The position numbers were made by a program, and so were the translations under genes. Shown piece by piece: positions 53,987 to 62,949 of a DNA stretch of 64,000 nt. The stretch comes from SZUA-265 sp965651905. GTDB lineage: Bacteria; Myxococcota_A; Polyangia; Polyangiales; Polyangiaceae. Under the pieces are notes generated by a model. It was given only the letters and a program-made list of their open reading frames with translations. It searched no databases and had not been told where the DNA came from. Numbering within the stretch: the stretch's first letter is position 1; every line of letters starts with the position of its first letter. The stretch covers positions 62,001 to 126,000 of the forward strand of contig CBFGUG010000007.1 of the NCBI GenBank assembly GCA_965651905.1, read 5' to 3'.

Positions 53987-55458
53987 CGGCCCAACCGCGA
54001 GCGAGTCGCCTGACTTGGTGTGTTCTGCTGACAGCGGCGCTCGGCACGCTTGCAACGAACGCCTCCGCCAACGTCAATCGGGGTGATGGCGAAGAGACGG
54101 AGCTGGGCGCGTCGCCCCCCGCGATCCAGCGCGAGTCGCTGTCGCTGGACGAGGTGCTGCGGAGCGCCTCCGAACGTCATCCCGTCGGTCGAGCTGCAGC
54201 TGAGAACCGACGCGCGTTCGAAGCCGCCGCCGAGGGGGCCAGCGGCGCTTGGGACCCACTGCTACGCGTCGAGGGGAAGTCCGCTGAGCTCGGCTACTAC
54301 CGCTACCGCGAGCTCGACGCGCAACTCACCCAGAACACGCCCCTCTGGGGAACGTCGCTGTTCGCGGGTTATCGTGTCGGCACTGGAGACTTTCCCGTCT
54401 ACCGCGTGGAGAACGAGACACTCAGCGCGGGTGAGTTGCGTGCTGGGGTGAACGTCCCGCTTTGGCAAGACGGCCCCATCGACTCCAGGCGAGCGACCAT
54501 CGAAAAGACGCGAGCTCTCGCTGACGCTGCCAGCTGTGAAGAGTTCGGGACACGGCTGTCGATCCAGCGCCGAGCGGCGGCGGCATACTGGGCGTGGGTG
54601 GAGGCTGGACGAGTCGTGAACATCGAACGAGAGCTGCTGGACGTTGCCGAACGACGCCAGGCGGCGATTGCCACGCAGGCCGAGTTGGGCAGCCTGGCGC
54701 CCGTGCTGGTCTTGGACAATCAACGCTTGGTCCTCGAACGCAAGTTGAAGCTCAACACCGCCGAGCAAAGCTTCCGCCAGGCGAGCATCGCTTTGTCCCT
54801 CTTCTATCGCGACGACTCGGGAACACCGATCGTAGTCGACGACGAACGGCTGCCCCATGACCTCGTTCGGCCTCAGGAGCCAATGCGCCAACTCGACGCA
54901 GCCACGACTGAGGCAGTCAATCGTAGGCCAGAGGTATGCAGCTTGCGTCGCCGGCTAGCCGCCGCGGGCGTGGATGTCCGACTCGCAGACAACCAGGTAG
55001 CACCAGCCCTCGACGCCAAAGCGTACGTCGCGCGCGACCTCGGCGAAGGCCCAGAACAGTTGCAGCAAACCGAGCTTGCGGTTGGTGTGTCGTTCGAGAT
55101 GCCGTTGGGTTTACGCAAAGCGCGAGCGGATCTGGACATGAGTCGCGCCAAGAGCCGTCAGCTGCACGCGGAACTGCAGAACGTGCGCGACACCATCACC
55201 GCCGAGGTTGGCGCGGCGCTCGTCCAACTGCAAAGGTCGTTCGAGCAGTGGCGACTCGCTCACGAGCAGTTGAGCGCTGCGCGGCGTCTCTCGGAGGCCG
55301 AGCGTGAGAAATTTCTCCAGGGCTCCAGCGACCTCGTCGTGGTCAACCTGCGCGAACTGGCGGTGGCCGAGGCCGCCAAACAGGAAGTGGCAGCAGCCGC
55401 CGACTTCCAACGAGCTCGAGTCGACTACGAAACCGCACTCGGCCGACCACTGCGCTGA
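53983..55458 (+). CDS. TolC-family outer membrane efflux protein
   Basis: 491 aa; GTG 53983 overlaps the stop of the HlyD gene (GTGA) after a GAGG box. Signal peptide (VLLTAALGTLATNASA), then two repeated halves of long helices with LSLDEVLRSASERHPVGRAA and AATTEAVNRRPEVCSLRRRL as the start of each half, and the closing FLQGSSDLVVVNLRELAVAE typical of outer-membrane efflux proteins. It forms the outer channel for the exporter encoded upstream. Third and last gene of the operon. Confidence 0.92.
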   Translation: MTAQPRASRLTWCVLLTAALGTLATNASANVNRGDGEETELGASPPAIQRESLSLDEVLRSASERHPVGRAAAENRRAFEAAAEGASGAWDPLLRVEGKSAELGYYRYRELDAQLTQNTPLWGTSLFAGYRVGTGDFPVYRVENETLSAGELRAGVNVPLWQDGPIDSRRATIEKTRALADAASCEEFGTRLSIQRRAAAAYWAWVEAGRVVNIERELLDVAERRQAAIATQAELGSLAPVLVLDNQRLVLERKLKLNTAEQSFRQASIALSLFYRDDSGTPIVVDDERLPHDLVRPQEPMRQLDAATTEAVNRRPEVCSLRRRLAAAGVDVRLADNQVAPALDAKAYVARDLGEGPEQLQQTELAVGVSFEMPLGLRKARADLDMSRAKSRQLHAELQNVRDTITAEVGAALVQLQRSFEQWRLAHEQLSAARRLSEAEREKFLQGSSDLVVVNLRELAVAEAAKQEVAAAADFQRARVDYETALGRPLR

Positions 55459-55732
55459 TACTTCAGTGTGAAGGTTTGCCTGGGGAGATGAGGGGCGGCC
55501 CCTGCGCGGCTCACTCTATGGCAGGTGCATCGAGTGAACGCACGGTGGGATGACTCGAGGCTCAGCGCGCCAGCTGCACTGGGGGCGCATGAAACTCGTA
55601 CCACTCGAAACCCGACTCTTGCGGCATCGACGCGGTTTTCGGTGAGAGTGAGCGAGCCGTTTGCCCCTCAGCCAGCGTCAATCCATGCACGTGGACGGTT
55701 TTCCCGACCAATCGGAGTGTAATTCGTCAGCC
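55459..55732. other. spacer upstream of AraC-type gene
   Basis: About 270 bases with no supported gene. The frame of the AraC-type gene stays open to 55661, but no conserved residues precede ATG 55733. No clear hairpin is seen after the TolC stop. Confidence 0.3.
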
Positions 55733-56608
55733 ATGACTGAAAGGCACGAACCCCAGCGCACCGACGCGAGCGACGCGCTGTATCAGCCGTTCCCCACCGC
55801 CACTCGGGCACGCGGGCAGGTCTGGCGCCACGTCCCGGCGACGCGTAAACCGAAACACTTTCACGCCGAACCCGAACTGAATTTCGTCACGGGGGGTCGG
55901 GGCGTGTTTGCGATGGGCAACAAGGTTCTGTCGGTCGCCCCAGGCGATCTCCTTTGGTGGCCTCCTGGGCAAGACCATGTCCTGCTCGACGCTTCCCCCG
56001 ACTTCGACCTGTTCGTCGTCGGCGTCAGCGCCGAGTTTTCATCACGAGTGCTCCCAGGCTTGCTCGAACTCGGCGCGATCGGTCCAATCCAGCTTCGCCT
56101 GGAGGCGTCGGACTGGGCGCGCCTGGAGAGCGAATGTATCGCGTTCGGCGGCCTCACCGACGTTGCCGTCATCGAACGCAAGCTGGGTGACCTCTGGCGT
56201 CATGCACATGAGCTGCGTCGAACGGCGCCTGACTTGCATGTCATGACCGAGCGAACCGTGCGTTCGCTCTACGCGCGGCCAGAATCGACGCGCTCTGAAG
56301 TCGCTCGGGTCGCGCGCGCCCACCCGACCGAAGTCAGTAAGCGTTTCCACCACGACATGGGCGTTACCCTCACCGACTTCCGCTCACGGGTCCGCCTCTT
56401 ACGATTCATCGAGATGGTCGACAGCGGCAACGAGAACATGCTCCGTGCGGCGCTGAGCGCGGGTTTCGGCAGCTATTCACAGTGTCACCGCGTTTTCCGA
56501 CGCACTTTGGGATGCACACCTCGAACGTTCTTCGAAACGTCGCTGCGCGTTCGCATGCAGGACGCCCTCGCGCCCTGGGAGCCGACCGAAAGCGCAATTT
56601 CGGCGTAG
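55733..56608 (+). CDS. AraC family transcriptional regulator with cupin sensor
   Basis: 291 aa. N-terminal cupin: KPKHFHAEPELNFVTGGRGV, VAPGDLLWWPPGQDHVLL. C-terminal double HTH: SEVARVARAHPTEVSKRFHH, then RLLRFIEMVDSGNENMLRAA and LSAGFGSYSQCHRVFRRTLG plus CTPRTFF. The first HTH is less canonical than the second. The GH5 gene begins 88 bases downstream in the same direction, so it is likely to be regulated by, or co-transcribed with, this activator; a sugar ligand is inferred from the cupin. Confidence 0.9.
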   Translation: MTERHEPQRTDASDALYQPFPTATRARGQVWRHVPATRKPKHFHAEPELNFVTGGRGVFAMGNKVLSVAPGDLLWWPPGQDHVLLDASPDFDLFVVGVSAEFSSRVLPGLLELGAIGPIQLRLEASDWARLESECIAFGGLTDVAVIERKLGDLWRHAHELRRTAPDLHVMTERTVRSLYARPESTRSEVARVARAHPTEVSKRFHHDMGVTLTDFRSRVRLLRFIEMVDSGNENMLRAALSAGFGSYSQCHRVFRRTLGCTPRTFFETSLRVRMQDALAPWEPTESAISA

Positions 56609-56696
56609 CGTGCTCGTGGGGAGCCCCGAAGCGGACCACTTCACCAAACCCACCAGATGCGAAGACGCGCATCGGCGCGCCCCCCACACTGCGCGC

Positions 56697-58028
56697 ATGT
56701 GTCATCAACGCGCTCGCTCGTGCAAGACTTCTCGCTGGTCGGCTTGGCTCGCGACAGCCGCCCTGGTGGTTGGCTGCGGATCCATCGACAACTCGGCGGA
56801 CAGCGCGACGCAACCCACCACAGGCGGCGGCGCCGATGACGTCTCCGCCAGCGGAACCACCCCGGGCCACGAAGCGGCCCCAACGACCATCCCGATGAGT
56901 GACGCGACCGCGCAGAGCAGCTCCGCAGGGGCGACAGCGAACCCGCCAGCCGCAGTTGGCGACCCGCCGAGTCGAGGACCCGTGGAAGCATTCGTTTTCG
57001 GTCAACCACCAGCCGCCGCCAAGTACTTCCAAAAGGGCATCAATCTCGGAAATCGCCTGGAAGCACCGACGGAAGGTGACTGGGGAGGTCACGTCCTCGA
57101 GAGCGATTTCCCCTTCATCGCAGAGCGCGGCTTCGATCACGTGCGCATCCCCATCCGTTTCAGCGGCCATGCGCTCACCAGCGCCCCGTACACCATCGAC
57201 ACTACGTTCTTCGAGCGCGTCGACACCGTGTTGGATCAAGCCGCGGCCTCGGGTCTTGCCGCAATCATCAACATGCACTCGTACGAGGAAATGGCGAGTG
57301 ATCCAGACGGCGAGCGTGAGAGATTCCTCTCACTGTGGTCACAAATCGCGGCTCGTTACGAGAGCCGACCCGACAACGTCGCGTTCGAGTTGCTCAACGA
57401 GCCGAACACGATGCTCGACGGACTCTGGAACGACGTCGTGAGCGACGCGATCAGCACGGTGCGCGAAACCAACCCGCGCAGGTTGTTGATCGTCGACACG
57501 GTGTTCTGGGCAGATCCCAGCAAACTCTCGTCTCTGACGCTTCCAGATGACGCCAACCTGCTCGTCAGTGTCCATCTCTACGAGCCGAAGCTGTTCAGCT
57601 TTCAGGGTAAGAGCTGGATCGGTGATGCGTTCTTGACCTCGGGAGTGATCTTCCCCGGCCCGCCGAGCACGCCGATCTCTCCAGTTCAGGCTGCGTTGGA
57701 CGAAACTTGGGCAGCCTCGTGGTTCGAAGACTACAACACGAAGCCGGCAGCGGATAATCCGTCGGGACCAGCGACCATCGACGAGCACATCGCCTACATC
57801 ACGGACTACCGAAGCGCCTCGGGTCGCAGCGTTTACAATGGCGAGTGGGGACCACAGGATGGCGGAGACATGACGTCGCGAGTCAATCTAGTCACGATGG
57901 TGCGCGAGCGATGCGAGCAGGAGGGCATCAGCTGGGCGATTTGGGAGGACCCCATCAACATGAAGCTCTTCGACTCTGTAGAAGGGACGTGGGTCACGCC
58001 GATCGTCGATGCGCTGTTGCCGCGTTGA
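56697..58028 (+). CDS. Glycoside hydrolase family 5 lipoprotein (endoglucanase type)
   Basis: 443 aa from ATG 56697. Lipobox VVGC, about 75 residues of Ser/Thr/Ala/Pro-rich linker, then a GH5 barrel: KGINLGNRLEAPTEGDWGG, RGFDHVRIPIRF, LAAIINMHSYEEM, acid/base Glu in FELLNEPNTML, VSVHLYEP, nucleophile Glu in YNGEWGPQDGG, and WAIWEDP. Family members cut internal beta-1,4-glucan or mannan bonds. Lipid anchoring at the surface is inferred. Regulated probably by the AraC-type gene upstream. Confidence 0.92.
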   Translation: MCHQRARSCKTSRWSAWLATAALVVGCGSIDNSADSATQPTTGGGADDVSASGTTPGHEAAPTTIPMSDATAQSSSAGATANPPAAVGDPPSRGPVEAFVFGQPPAAAKYFQKGINLGNRLEAPTEGDWGGHVLESDFPFIAERGFDHVRIPIRFSGHALTSAPYTIDTTFFERVDTVLDQAAASGLAAIINMHSYEEMASDPDGERERFLSLWSQIAARYESRPDNVAFELLNEPNTMLDGLWNDVVSDAISTVRETNPRRLLIVDTVFWADPSKLSSLTLPDDANLLVSVHLYEPKLFSFQGKSWIGDAFLTSGVIFPGPPSTPISPVQAALDETWAASWFEDYNTKPAADNPSGPATIDEHIAYITDYRSASGRSVYNGEWGPQDGGDMTSRVNLVTMVRERCEQEGISWAIWEDPINMKLFDSVEGTWVTPIVDALLPR

Positions 58029-58092
58029 CGGCGGCTCGGAGAAACGTTTACACCATGCGCGCCTCGCGCACGTCCACGGAGCTGTGCCCTAC

Positions 58093-58842
58093 TCAAACCT
58101 TCGCAGCGAAGTAGCCGGCGATTTCACCCGAGACCGCAGCCGTTTGATCGATGTCAGTCCGCCGAGTCAGGCTCGGACTGAGATCGGCGACGACCACGCT
58201 CTGCACACCCAACAGAAACTCGCACAGCGCGCGCTCGCGCGTACGCAGCAGCTGCAGGCTCGCGTGCTCGTCCTCGAGTTCGGCCACCGTGCGAGCGAGA
58301 CCAGGAGCCGCAGCGAGGAGTGGGTAGCCATCACTTTGCAGCACTCGGCACAAGAGCGCGAGAGGCGCGAGGTAGAACGCCGACAGGTACAAGCCGCGCC
58401 TGTCTCCCCCTGACGGCGCTGGCTTCGCCCACGGCCCACCGAGTCGTTCGAGAGCAGACAGTTGTCGCACCAGCTGCTCGTGTGCGCGGCTGGCCACCGC
58501 TTCGGTCGTGGCGGTGAAGAAGCGACGGAGTGTGTCGTGCAGGGCGTCGATGGCTAGGCACAAACCGCGCACACGGGCTCGCATGTTCGAATCTGCGGGC
58601 AAGTATGCGTCGTTCCGTCGTTCGCTGATCCATTCGACGATGGCGCCAGACTCGAAGAGTGTCTCTCCCGCCACCTCCAAGATTGGGACCCGCCCAGTGG
58701 GAAAGCGCTGACGTTGCTCGGACGAGAGCCGACCGAGTTCGACCCGCTCGACGGTGTGGGGCAACGCCGCGTCCAACAGCGCCAGCTCGATGCGCTGGCA
58801 GTACGGGCACACTGGACTACCCATGAAAGTGATGGCCTGCAT
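58093..58842 (-). CDS. Glutathione S-transferase family protein
   Basis: 249 aa. Thioredoxin-fold N-terminal domain with ITFMGSPVCPYCQRIELALL (CPYC active-site-like motif as in glutaredoxin/omega GSTs), the cis-Pro segment GRVPILEVAGETLFESGAIV and the E-S pair that binds glutathione. The C-terminal part is helical (RARVRGLCLAIDALHDTLRR). It likely handles thiol transfer or dehalogenation-type chemistry; substrate unknown. It lies 13 bases after a DoxX-type gene in the same direction, so the two form an operon. Confidence 0.88.
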   Translation of the reverse strand: MQAITFMGSPVCPYCQRIELALLDAALPHTVERVELGRLSSEQRQRFPTGRVPILEVAGETLFESGAIVEWISERRNDAYLPADSNMRARVRGLCLAIDALHDTLRRFFTATTEAVASRAHEQLVRQLSALERLGGPWAKPAPSGGDRRGLYLSAFYLAPLALLCRVLQSDGYPLLAAAPGLARTVAELEDEHASLQLLRTRERALCEFLLGVQSVVVADLSPSLTRRTDIDQTAAVSGEIAGYFAAKV

Positions 58843-58855
58843 CTGGTCTACTCCT

Positions 58856-59320
58856 TCATTTGCCGCGCTCGGTCGACGCCTGCCCTCCGTTTGATACGAA
58901 AGCTAGTAGCAGTGCCGCTGCGGCAGCGCTCCAAACCGAATAGTCGAGTGCAGCCTTGGGCCCCACGCTGAGCGACATCGACGACGCAAAGCAGCCTAGC
59001 AGCAGTGCACTCGAAAGTGCGGCAAGTCTCACCTGGTAACCTATGAGAAGCAACACCGCCAAGAGCACCTCCAGCCCCGTCGCGATGTGGCCCGAAACTT
59101 GGGCAAGAGGCGTAGGGAACAGCGGCAGCAAGGTTTGGGTGTACGCGAGGAACGCGGCGTAGTCGCCCCACACCACGCCACTTTCGCCCGGACCACCCCA
59201 CAGCCCGAAACGATCAGCCACCGCGGACAGAAAGCTGACGGCGAGCGCGACGCGAGCAGCGGTCGTGGCCAGCTGCCTCGGTATCGAAACGCGGTCCAGC
59301 ATCGAAAACAGATTCACCAT
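58856..59320 (-). CDS. DoxX-like membrane protein
   Basis: 154 aa from ATG 59320; the longer frame to 59479 is hydrophilic and unlikely. Four hydrophobic helices: ARVALAVSFLSAVADRFGLW, IATGLEVLLAVLLLIGYQVR, LAALSSALLLGCFASSMSLS, YSVWSAAAAALLLAFVSNGG. This matches the DoxX/DoxD superfamily, small inner-membrane proteins often linked to thiol or quinone redox balance. Co-transcribed with the GST gene. A 56-bp element shared with the AraC-type gene at 62940 lies about 50-105 bases upstream. Confidence 0.8.
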   Translation of the reverse strand: MVNLFSMLDRVSIPRQLATTAARVALAVSFLSAVADRFGLWGGPGESGVVWGDYAAFLAYTQTLLPLFPTPLAQVSGHIATGLEVLLAVLLLIGYQVRLAALSSALLLGCFASSMSLSVGPKAALDYSVWSAAAAALLLAFVSNGGQASTERGK

Positions 59321-59368
59321 GTCGTGCCACCTCTTCGTTGCGGCGGCGCGTCCTTCCTCGGCGGCGGC

Positions 59369-59424
59369 CGTCGACGGCAAGCTAGCCCCGAGCTGGGTCC
59401 TGAGTATTGAACGAATGCGACATT
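59369..59424 (+). repeat. 56-bp element, copy 1, upstream of doxX-like gene
   Basis: Similar over its whole length to 62894-62949, without gaps. Shared blocks are CCCGAGCT.GGTCCTG and AACGAATGCGACA; by eye about 41 of 56 bases agree. This copy contains the inverted repeat GAATG-CGA-CATTC. It lies in the promoter region of the DoxX-GST operon, in opposite orientation to it. Confidence 0.6.
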
Positions 59425-59555
59425 CCGCCGTTGCTCGTGTCCGCAATTCGGCGTCCCGCCGACGTTCGCACGTCGACACCTCACGTTCATCCGCGAGGGG
59501 GAACGCTGCCGTCGCTGAGTAGGAGGGAGCAGTGACTTACTGCCTTGGGAGAGCG

Positions 59556-61046
59556 CTAGAGGCAGCCCGAGTTGAAGCGCTCCGTTCCATCCCACTCGCA
59601 ATCGCCGAGGATGCAGTCGATCAGATTGTTGTCGAACTGGCCCCTGCCATGATCGAAAATCTTGAACCAGCCGCCGTCGTCCCACACGGCCGTCGGTTGA
59701 CCAAGTTCGCTTGCGTAGACGCTGTCGAAGGTCGTGTACCATTGGCGGATGTTGTTGCAGCTGAGCGTCGAGTACCGACTACCCCAACCGACACCCCATT
59801 CTCCGATGTAGATGGGCATCCCAGCACCGATCGTGCTCGCCCACTCAGCCATCTCTTCCATCGGCCCCGACTGGTTGGAGTCGGTCCACGCGTCGTCATA
59901 CGTTTCCTGATTGTCTCCGCAAAAGGTCCACGGGTCGTAATGGTGGAAGGTCACCATGAGGTAGGGATCCGTCCCGCCGCCGACCTCGTCCAGGCTGGTC
60001 CACACCGCTGGGACCTCGTGGGCGCCAAACCACTGATTGCCACCAAACAGCACGATTCGTGTCGAGTCTATCTGTCGGATTTGGTCGTAGGCGAGGCCCG
60101 TCATGTTCCTGAGATCAGCTGCAGGCATTTCGCTGCCGTCAGAGCGATGTGGCTCGTTCAGGATCTCGAACAGCAGGCGATGATCCTTGTCCCGAAAAAT
60201 GTCCGCCACGTCTTGCCACAGCTGCTCGAGCACCTGCGCACGACTCTCCGTCTTCAGCGTCGTCTCGTGATGGGCGTTGATTACCACGTACAGATCTGGC
60301 TTGGCCAACGCATGGTCGATCACAGACTCGATCACCTGCAGCCGCGGATGAGCCCGATCGACGGACCCGACTGCTGGATCGGTAACGAGTAAGTCCCCTC
60401 CAATGCGCTCTGTCCAGGTGATGGGAATGCGAATGTTGCGAAAGCCGCGAGCGTAGTACGCGTCGATTTTAGCCGCGGCCGCGGCCAGGGTCCGAGGGTG
60501 CTGCGTGCTCTCGAACATTTGCCCCAGGTTTACGCCGCGACCCATCTCGGCTGCCGCCTGCGCCGCGGTCAGTCCAGTGGGTGACTCGCCACTGCTGCCG
60601 CCCGAGGGTCCGCCATCGGAACCACCCGAACCCGAGACGCCAGCGGATCCGCCCGCACCACCCAGGTCTGCGTCACCCCCGCCTGCGCCACTCCCCTCGG
60701 CCTCAGCCCCGTTTGGGTCGTCGGGCATCGACGTTCCGGGGGAACCACCCGCGGCGCCATCGGGGGGTAGCCCGGGTTGTTGCTGAGCCCCACCGCTCCC
60801 TCCTTCGGACTCATCCTCGCTCGCTTGTCCGCCAGGGTTGGGCTGCGTGGTGACGTCGGGTGCTGCGCTGTCTCCTGGTTGCGTCGAAGCAGCGGCTTCC
60901 GAGCTCGCGCCAGGCTCCATGCCAGGACCGGGGTCCACAGCGCTCGGTGCATCCAACGTCTCGTCGGTCGTGTTCTCTGCACTCGAACAGGCCCACACCC
61001 CGCAAAGGAGTGTGAGGTTACAGACGACCCAGGGCCCGCCGCGCAT
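59556..61046 (-). CDS. Glycoside hydrolase family 5 lipoprotein (cellulase type)
   Basis: 496 aa; ATG 61046 has CAGGAG eight bases upstream. Lipobox GVWAC, then about 145 residues of Gly/Ser/Pro/Ala-rich linker, then the GH5 barrel: RGVNLGQMFESTQHPRTL, GFRNIRIPITWTERIGGDL, LYVVINAHHETT, acid/base Glu in LLFEILNEPHRSDG, VTFHHYDPWTF, nucleophile Glu in IYIGEWGVGWGS, and AVWDDGGWFKIFD. Probably an endo-beta-1,4-glucanase, surface-attached. It follows the GH16 gene by 17 bases and forms an operon with it. Confidence 0.92.
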   Translation of the reverse strand: MRGGPWVVCNLTLLCGVWACSSAENTTDETLDAPSAVDPGPGMEPGASSEAAASTQPGDSAAPDVTTQPNPGGQASEDESEGGSGGAQQQPGLPPDGAAGGSPGTSMPDDPNGAEAEGSGAGGGDADLGGAGGSAGVSGSGGSDGGPSGGSSGESPTGLTAAQAAAEMGRGVNLGQMFESTQHPRTLAAAAAKIDAYYARGFRNIRIPITWTERIGGDLLVTDPAVGSVDRAHPRLQVIESVIDHALAKPDLYVVINAHHETTLKTESRAQVLEQLWQDVADIFRDKDHRLLFEILNEPHRSDGSEMPAADLRNMTGLAYDQIRQIDSTRIVLFGGNQWFGAHEVPAVWTSLDEVGGGTDPYLMVTFHHYDPWTFCGDNQETYDDAWTDSNQSGPMEEMAEWASTIGAGMPIYIGEWGVGWGSRYSTLSCNNIRQWYTTFDSVYASELGQPTAVWDDGGWFKIFDHGRGQFDNNLIDCILGDCEWDGTERFNSGCL

Positions 61047-61063
61047 GGTGGTCGCTCCTGGTA

Positions 61064-62563
61064 TCACGCGACGGGTCTAGGCGTGAATCGGCGGCGCCAA
61101 CCAGTACACAGCCCCAACATCAGCGCAAGCCAAGGCCAATGGCTGCCCGCCGTCACTGGGCCGCTCGCGCTACACCCACCATCGCTCTCCCCAGCGCTAG
61201 CCATCACCTCAGGCGCAGTTGTGGACGGCTCACTGGAGCCCGTAGGTTGTGGGACGCCAGTCTCGCCAACTGGCATCGACGCGCCCACGTTGGTTGCGCT
61301 TGATGGACTGTCGGAGGTGGACGTGGTTACAACGGGAGCAGGATCTTGCTGTGTTCCCGCAGGTTGTTGTTGTGTGGCATCTGTTGGTGCTGCGGTACCT
61401 GCACCACTCGCAGAGGGGCTGTCGCCAGGAGTGGCGCCTGCTCCGTTTGCCGCCTGGGGCACGTCGTCAGCGCTCATGCCTCCTGCGCCTTGCTCACCCG
61501 ACGCACCACTCTCGTCGATCGGCGCACCCTCGCCGTCGTCCGTCGCGACTTCATCGTTGCCAGGCTCCGCCGACTCCATCTCAGCTTCATCGCTGGTGTC
61601 CATCATGTCGACTTCGTCGTCTGGCTGGCCGCTGTCGTCTGCAGCGCTGTCGTCTGGCTGGCTGCTGTCGTCCGCGGCGCTGTCGTCTGGCTGGCTGCTG
61701 TCGTCTGGCTGGCTGCTGTCGTCTGCAGCGCTGTCGTCTGCAGTGGTGTCATCTGGCTCGACCAATGGTCCTGGGCCTTCCGGATCCATCGGTAGCGCCC
61801 CCGTCGATCCCAAAGCGTCGTCTGCCGTCATCGAGATCACCGCGTAGCCATCGATGAACGCAACGTTCTCGGGCATGTGTGTCGACAAGCCCTTCGGTGA
61901 ATCCCAATCTCCCGTCACCCACCCATCGGGTAGAGTGTCCCCGCCGAAGTCTTCGCGCCACTCCAGCGTGAACGCTCCATCCGCGTACGAGTAGTACTGT
62001 ACCCAGTTGATGTATTGGTGAAGCGGCAGGCTCGACGGGCTGAAGTTTCCGCCAAAGGTCGAGTCACCAGGCCAGACGTTGAAGTGGATCTGCATGTCCG
62101 GGGCGTTGTCTCTGAATGCCGTGGAGTGGGCGCCTGTCTCGCGCCGAATTTCGACGCCGTCGACGAACCAGGCGATGTAATCAGGCGTCCACTCATAGGC
62201 ATAGGTGTGGAACGAGCCACACCAGTTGCCATCGGTTCCGTGCGGGGCGCTGTTGACCATCTCAGGGTCCCCGTACAGGGCATTGGTCAAGAGCTCACAG
62301 TCTGCCCAAACCGTTTCGAGATCTAGCTCGTTCCAGAAGACGCCGGATTCCTCCGACCCGTCTTTCCACAGGAAGAACGATCCGACGACTCCGTCAGCGC
62401 CGGCAAACTGGACGCGCGCTTCGAAACGGCCGTACGGGTAAGATTCTGAAGTGTAGAGCTCCGCGCTGCTGACCGCGCTTGCGGGTGAGGCTAACGACGC
62501 GACGGCGGCGCACAAGCCCAGCGAGCAGAGGCGCATCTTGGTCGCAATGAACGGTATCGGCAT
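61064..62563 (-). CDS. Glycoside hydrolase family 16 protein with MYXO-CTERM-like tail
   Basis: 499 aa; ATG 62563 follows AAAGGTGA. Signal peptide cleaved near ASPASAVSS, then the GH16 beta-jellyroll with GRFEARVQFAGADGVVGSFF, the catalytic ELDLETVW (E-x-D-x-E), HTYAYEWTPDYIAWFVDGVE and MQIHFNVWPGDSTFGG. After residue 230 the chain is a long acidic linker with repeated DDSSQPDDSAAD. The end has GGCSASGPVTAGSHW, a hydrophobic helix (WPWLALMLGLCTGW) and RRR, the layout of the MYXO-CTERM sorting signal for surface anchoring. The likely substrate is a mixed-linkage or beta-1,3-glucan, or xyloglucan. First gene of the GH16-GH5 operon. Confidence 0.9.
   Translation of the reverse strand: MPIPFIATKMRLCSLGLCAAVASLASPASAVSSAELYTSESYPYGRFEARVQFAGADGVVGSFFLWKDGSEESGVFWNELDLETVWADCELLTNALYGDPEMVNSAPHGTDGNWCGSFHTYAYEWTPDYIAWFVDGVEIRRETGAHSTAFRDNAPDMQIHFNVWPGDSTFGGNFSPSSLPLHQYINWVQYYSYADGAFTLEWREDFGGDTLPDGWVTGDWDSPKGLSTHMPENVAFIDGYAVISMTADDALGSTGALPMDPEGPGPLVEPDDTTADDSAADDSSQPDDSSQPDDSAADDSSQPDDSAADDSGQPDDEVDMMDTSDEAEMESAEPGNDEVATDDGEGAPIDESGASGEQGAGGMSADDVPQAANGAGATPGDSPSASGAGTAAPTDATQQQPAGTQQDPAPVVTTSTSDSPSSATNVGASMPVGETGVPQPTGSSEPSTTAPEVMASAGESDGGCSASGPVTAGSHWPWLALMLGLCTGWRRRFTPRPVA
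61615..61760. repeat. In-frame repeat coding DDSSQP/DDSAA in the GH16 linker
   Basis: About seven units of 15-18 bases alternate (GTCGTCTGGCTGGCTGCT and GTCGTCTGCAGCGCT on the plus strand). They encode acidic, Ser-rich linker residues. The near identity of units points to recent slippage or unequal exchange. Confidence 0.75.
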
Positions 62564-62939
62564 GCATTCACCTTTTCCAGTTGGCGAGGCCACCTAGCGA
62601 GAGTCGGAGATCCGCCCTTGGCCTCACGCGCGAGGATGGATCGCGCCCGCCCGACGTCTTCGCGTTTCTTGGGAAAGTACCGGGCGCTGCCCAACGGGAG
62701 AAGCTGATCCCTCGGTAGGAGCGTCCGTGGCCGAACGAAAACAGCAGTGGTTCCGATTCGTAGTCGACAACCCCGACGTCGATCGGGTGTCGCGCACGGC
62801 CTGAAGTGCGGACACCTCGGCGTTTGCGTGCCGAGGTCGAGGTTCTGCGCGTCGACCAGGCATCGGCGCGGCGCAAATCTCCATCTCCTGCGCCGTTGAC
62901 GACAACGTGGGCCCGAGCTAGGTCCTGTTCATCCAACGA
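62564..62939. other. Divergent promoter region of GH16-GH5 operon and AraC-type gene
   Basis: About 375 bases between divergent genes. Its right end is the 56-bp element (62894 onward). The long minus-strand frame here only shadows the AraC-type gene. Control of the hydrolase operon by the AraC-type regulator is inferred from position. Confidence 0.4.
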
Positions 62940-62949
62940 ATGCGACACT
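62894..62949 (+). repeat. 56-bp element, copy 2, over the start of the AraC-type gene
   Basis: Ungapped match to 59369-59424. The ATG at 62940 is the start codon of the AraC-type regulator; the same ATG is kept in copy 1 (59415), where it opens only a short frame without regulator similarity. Confidence 0.6.
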
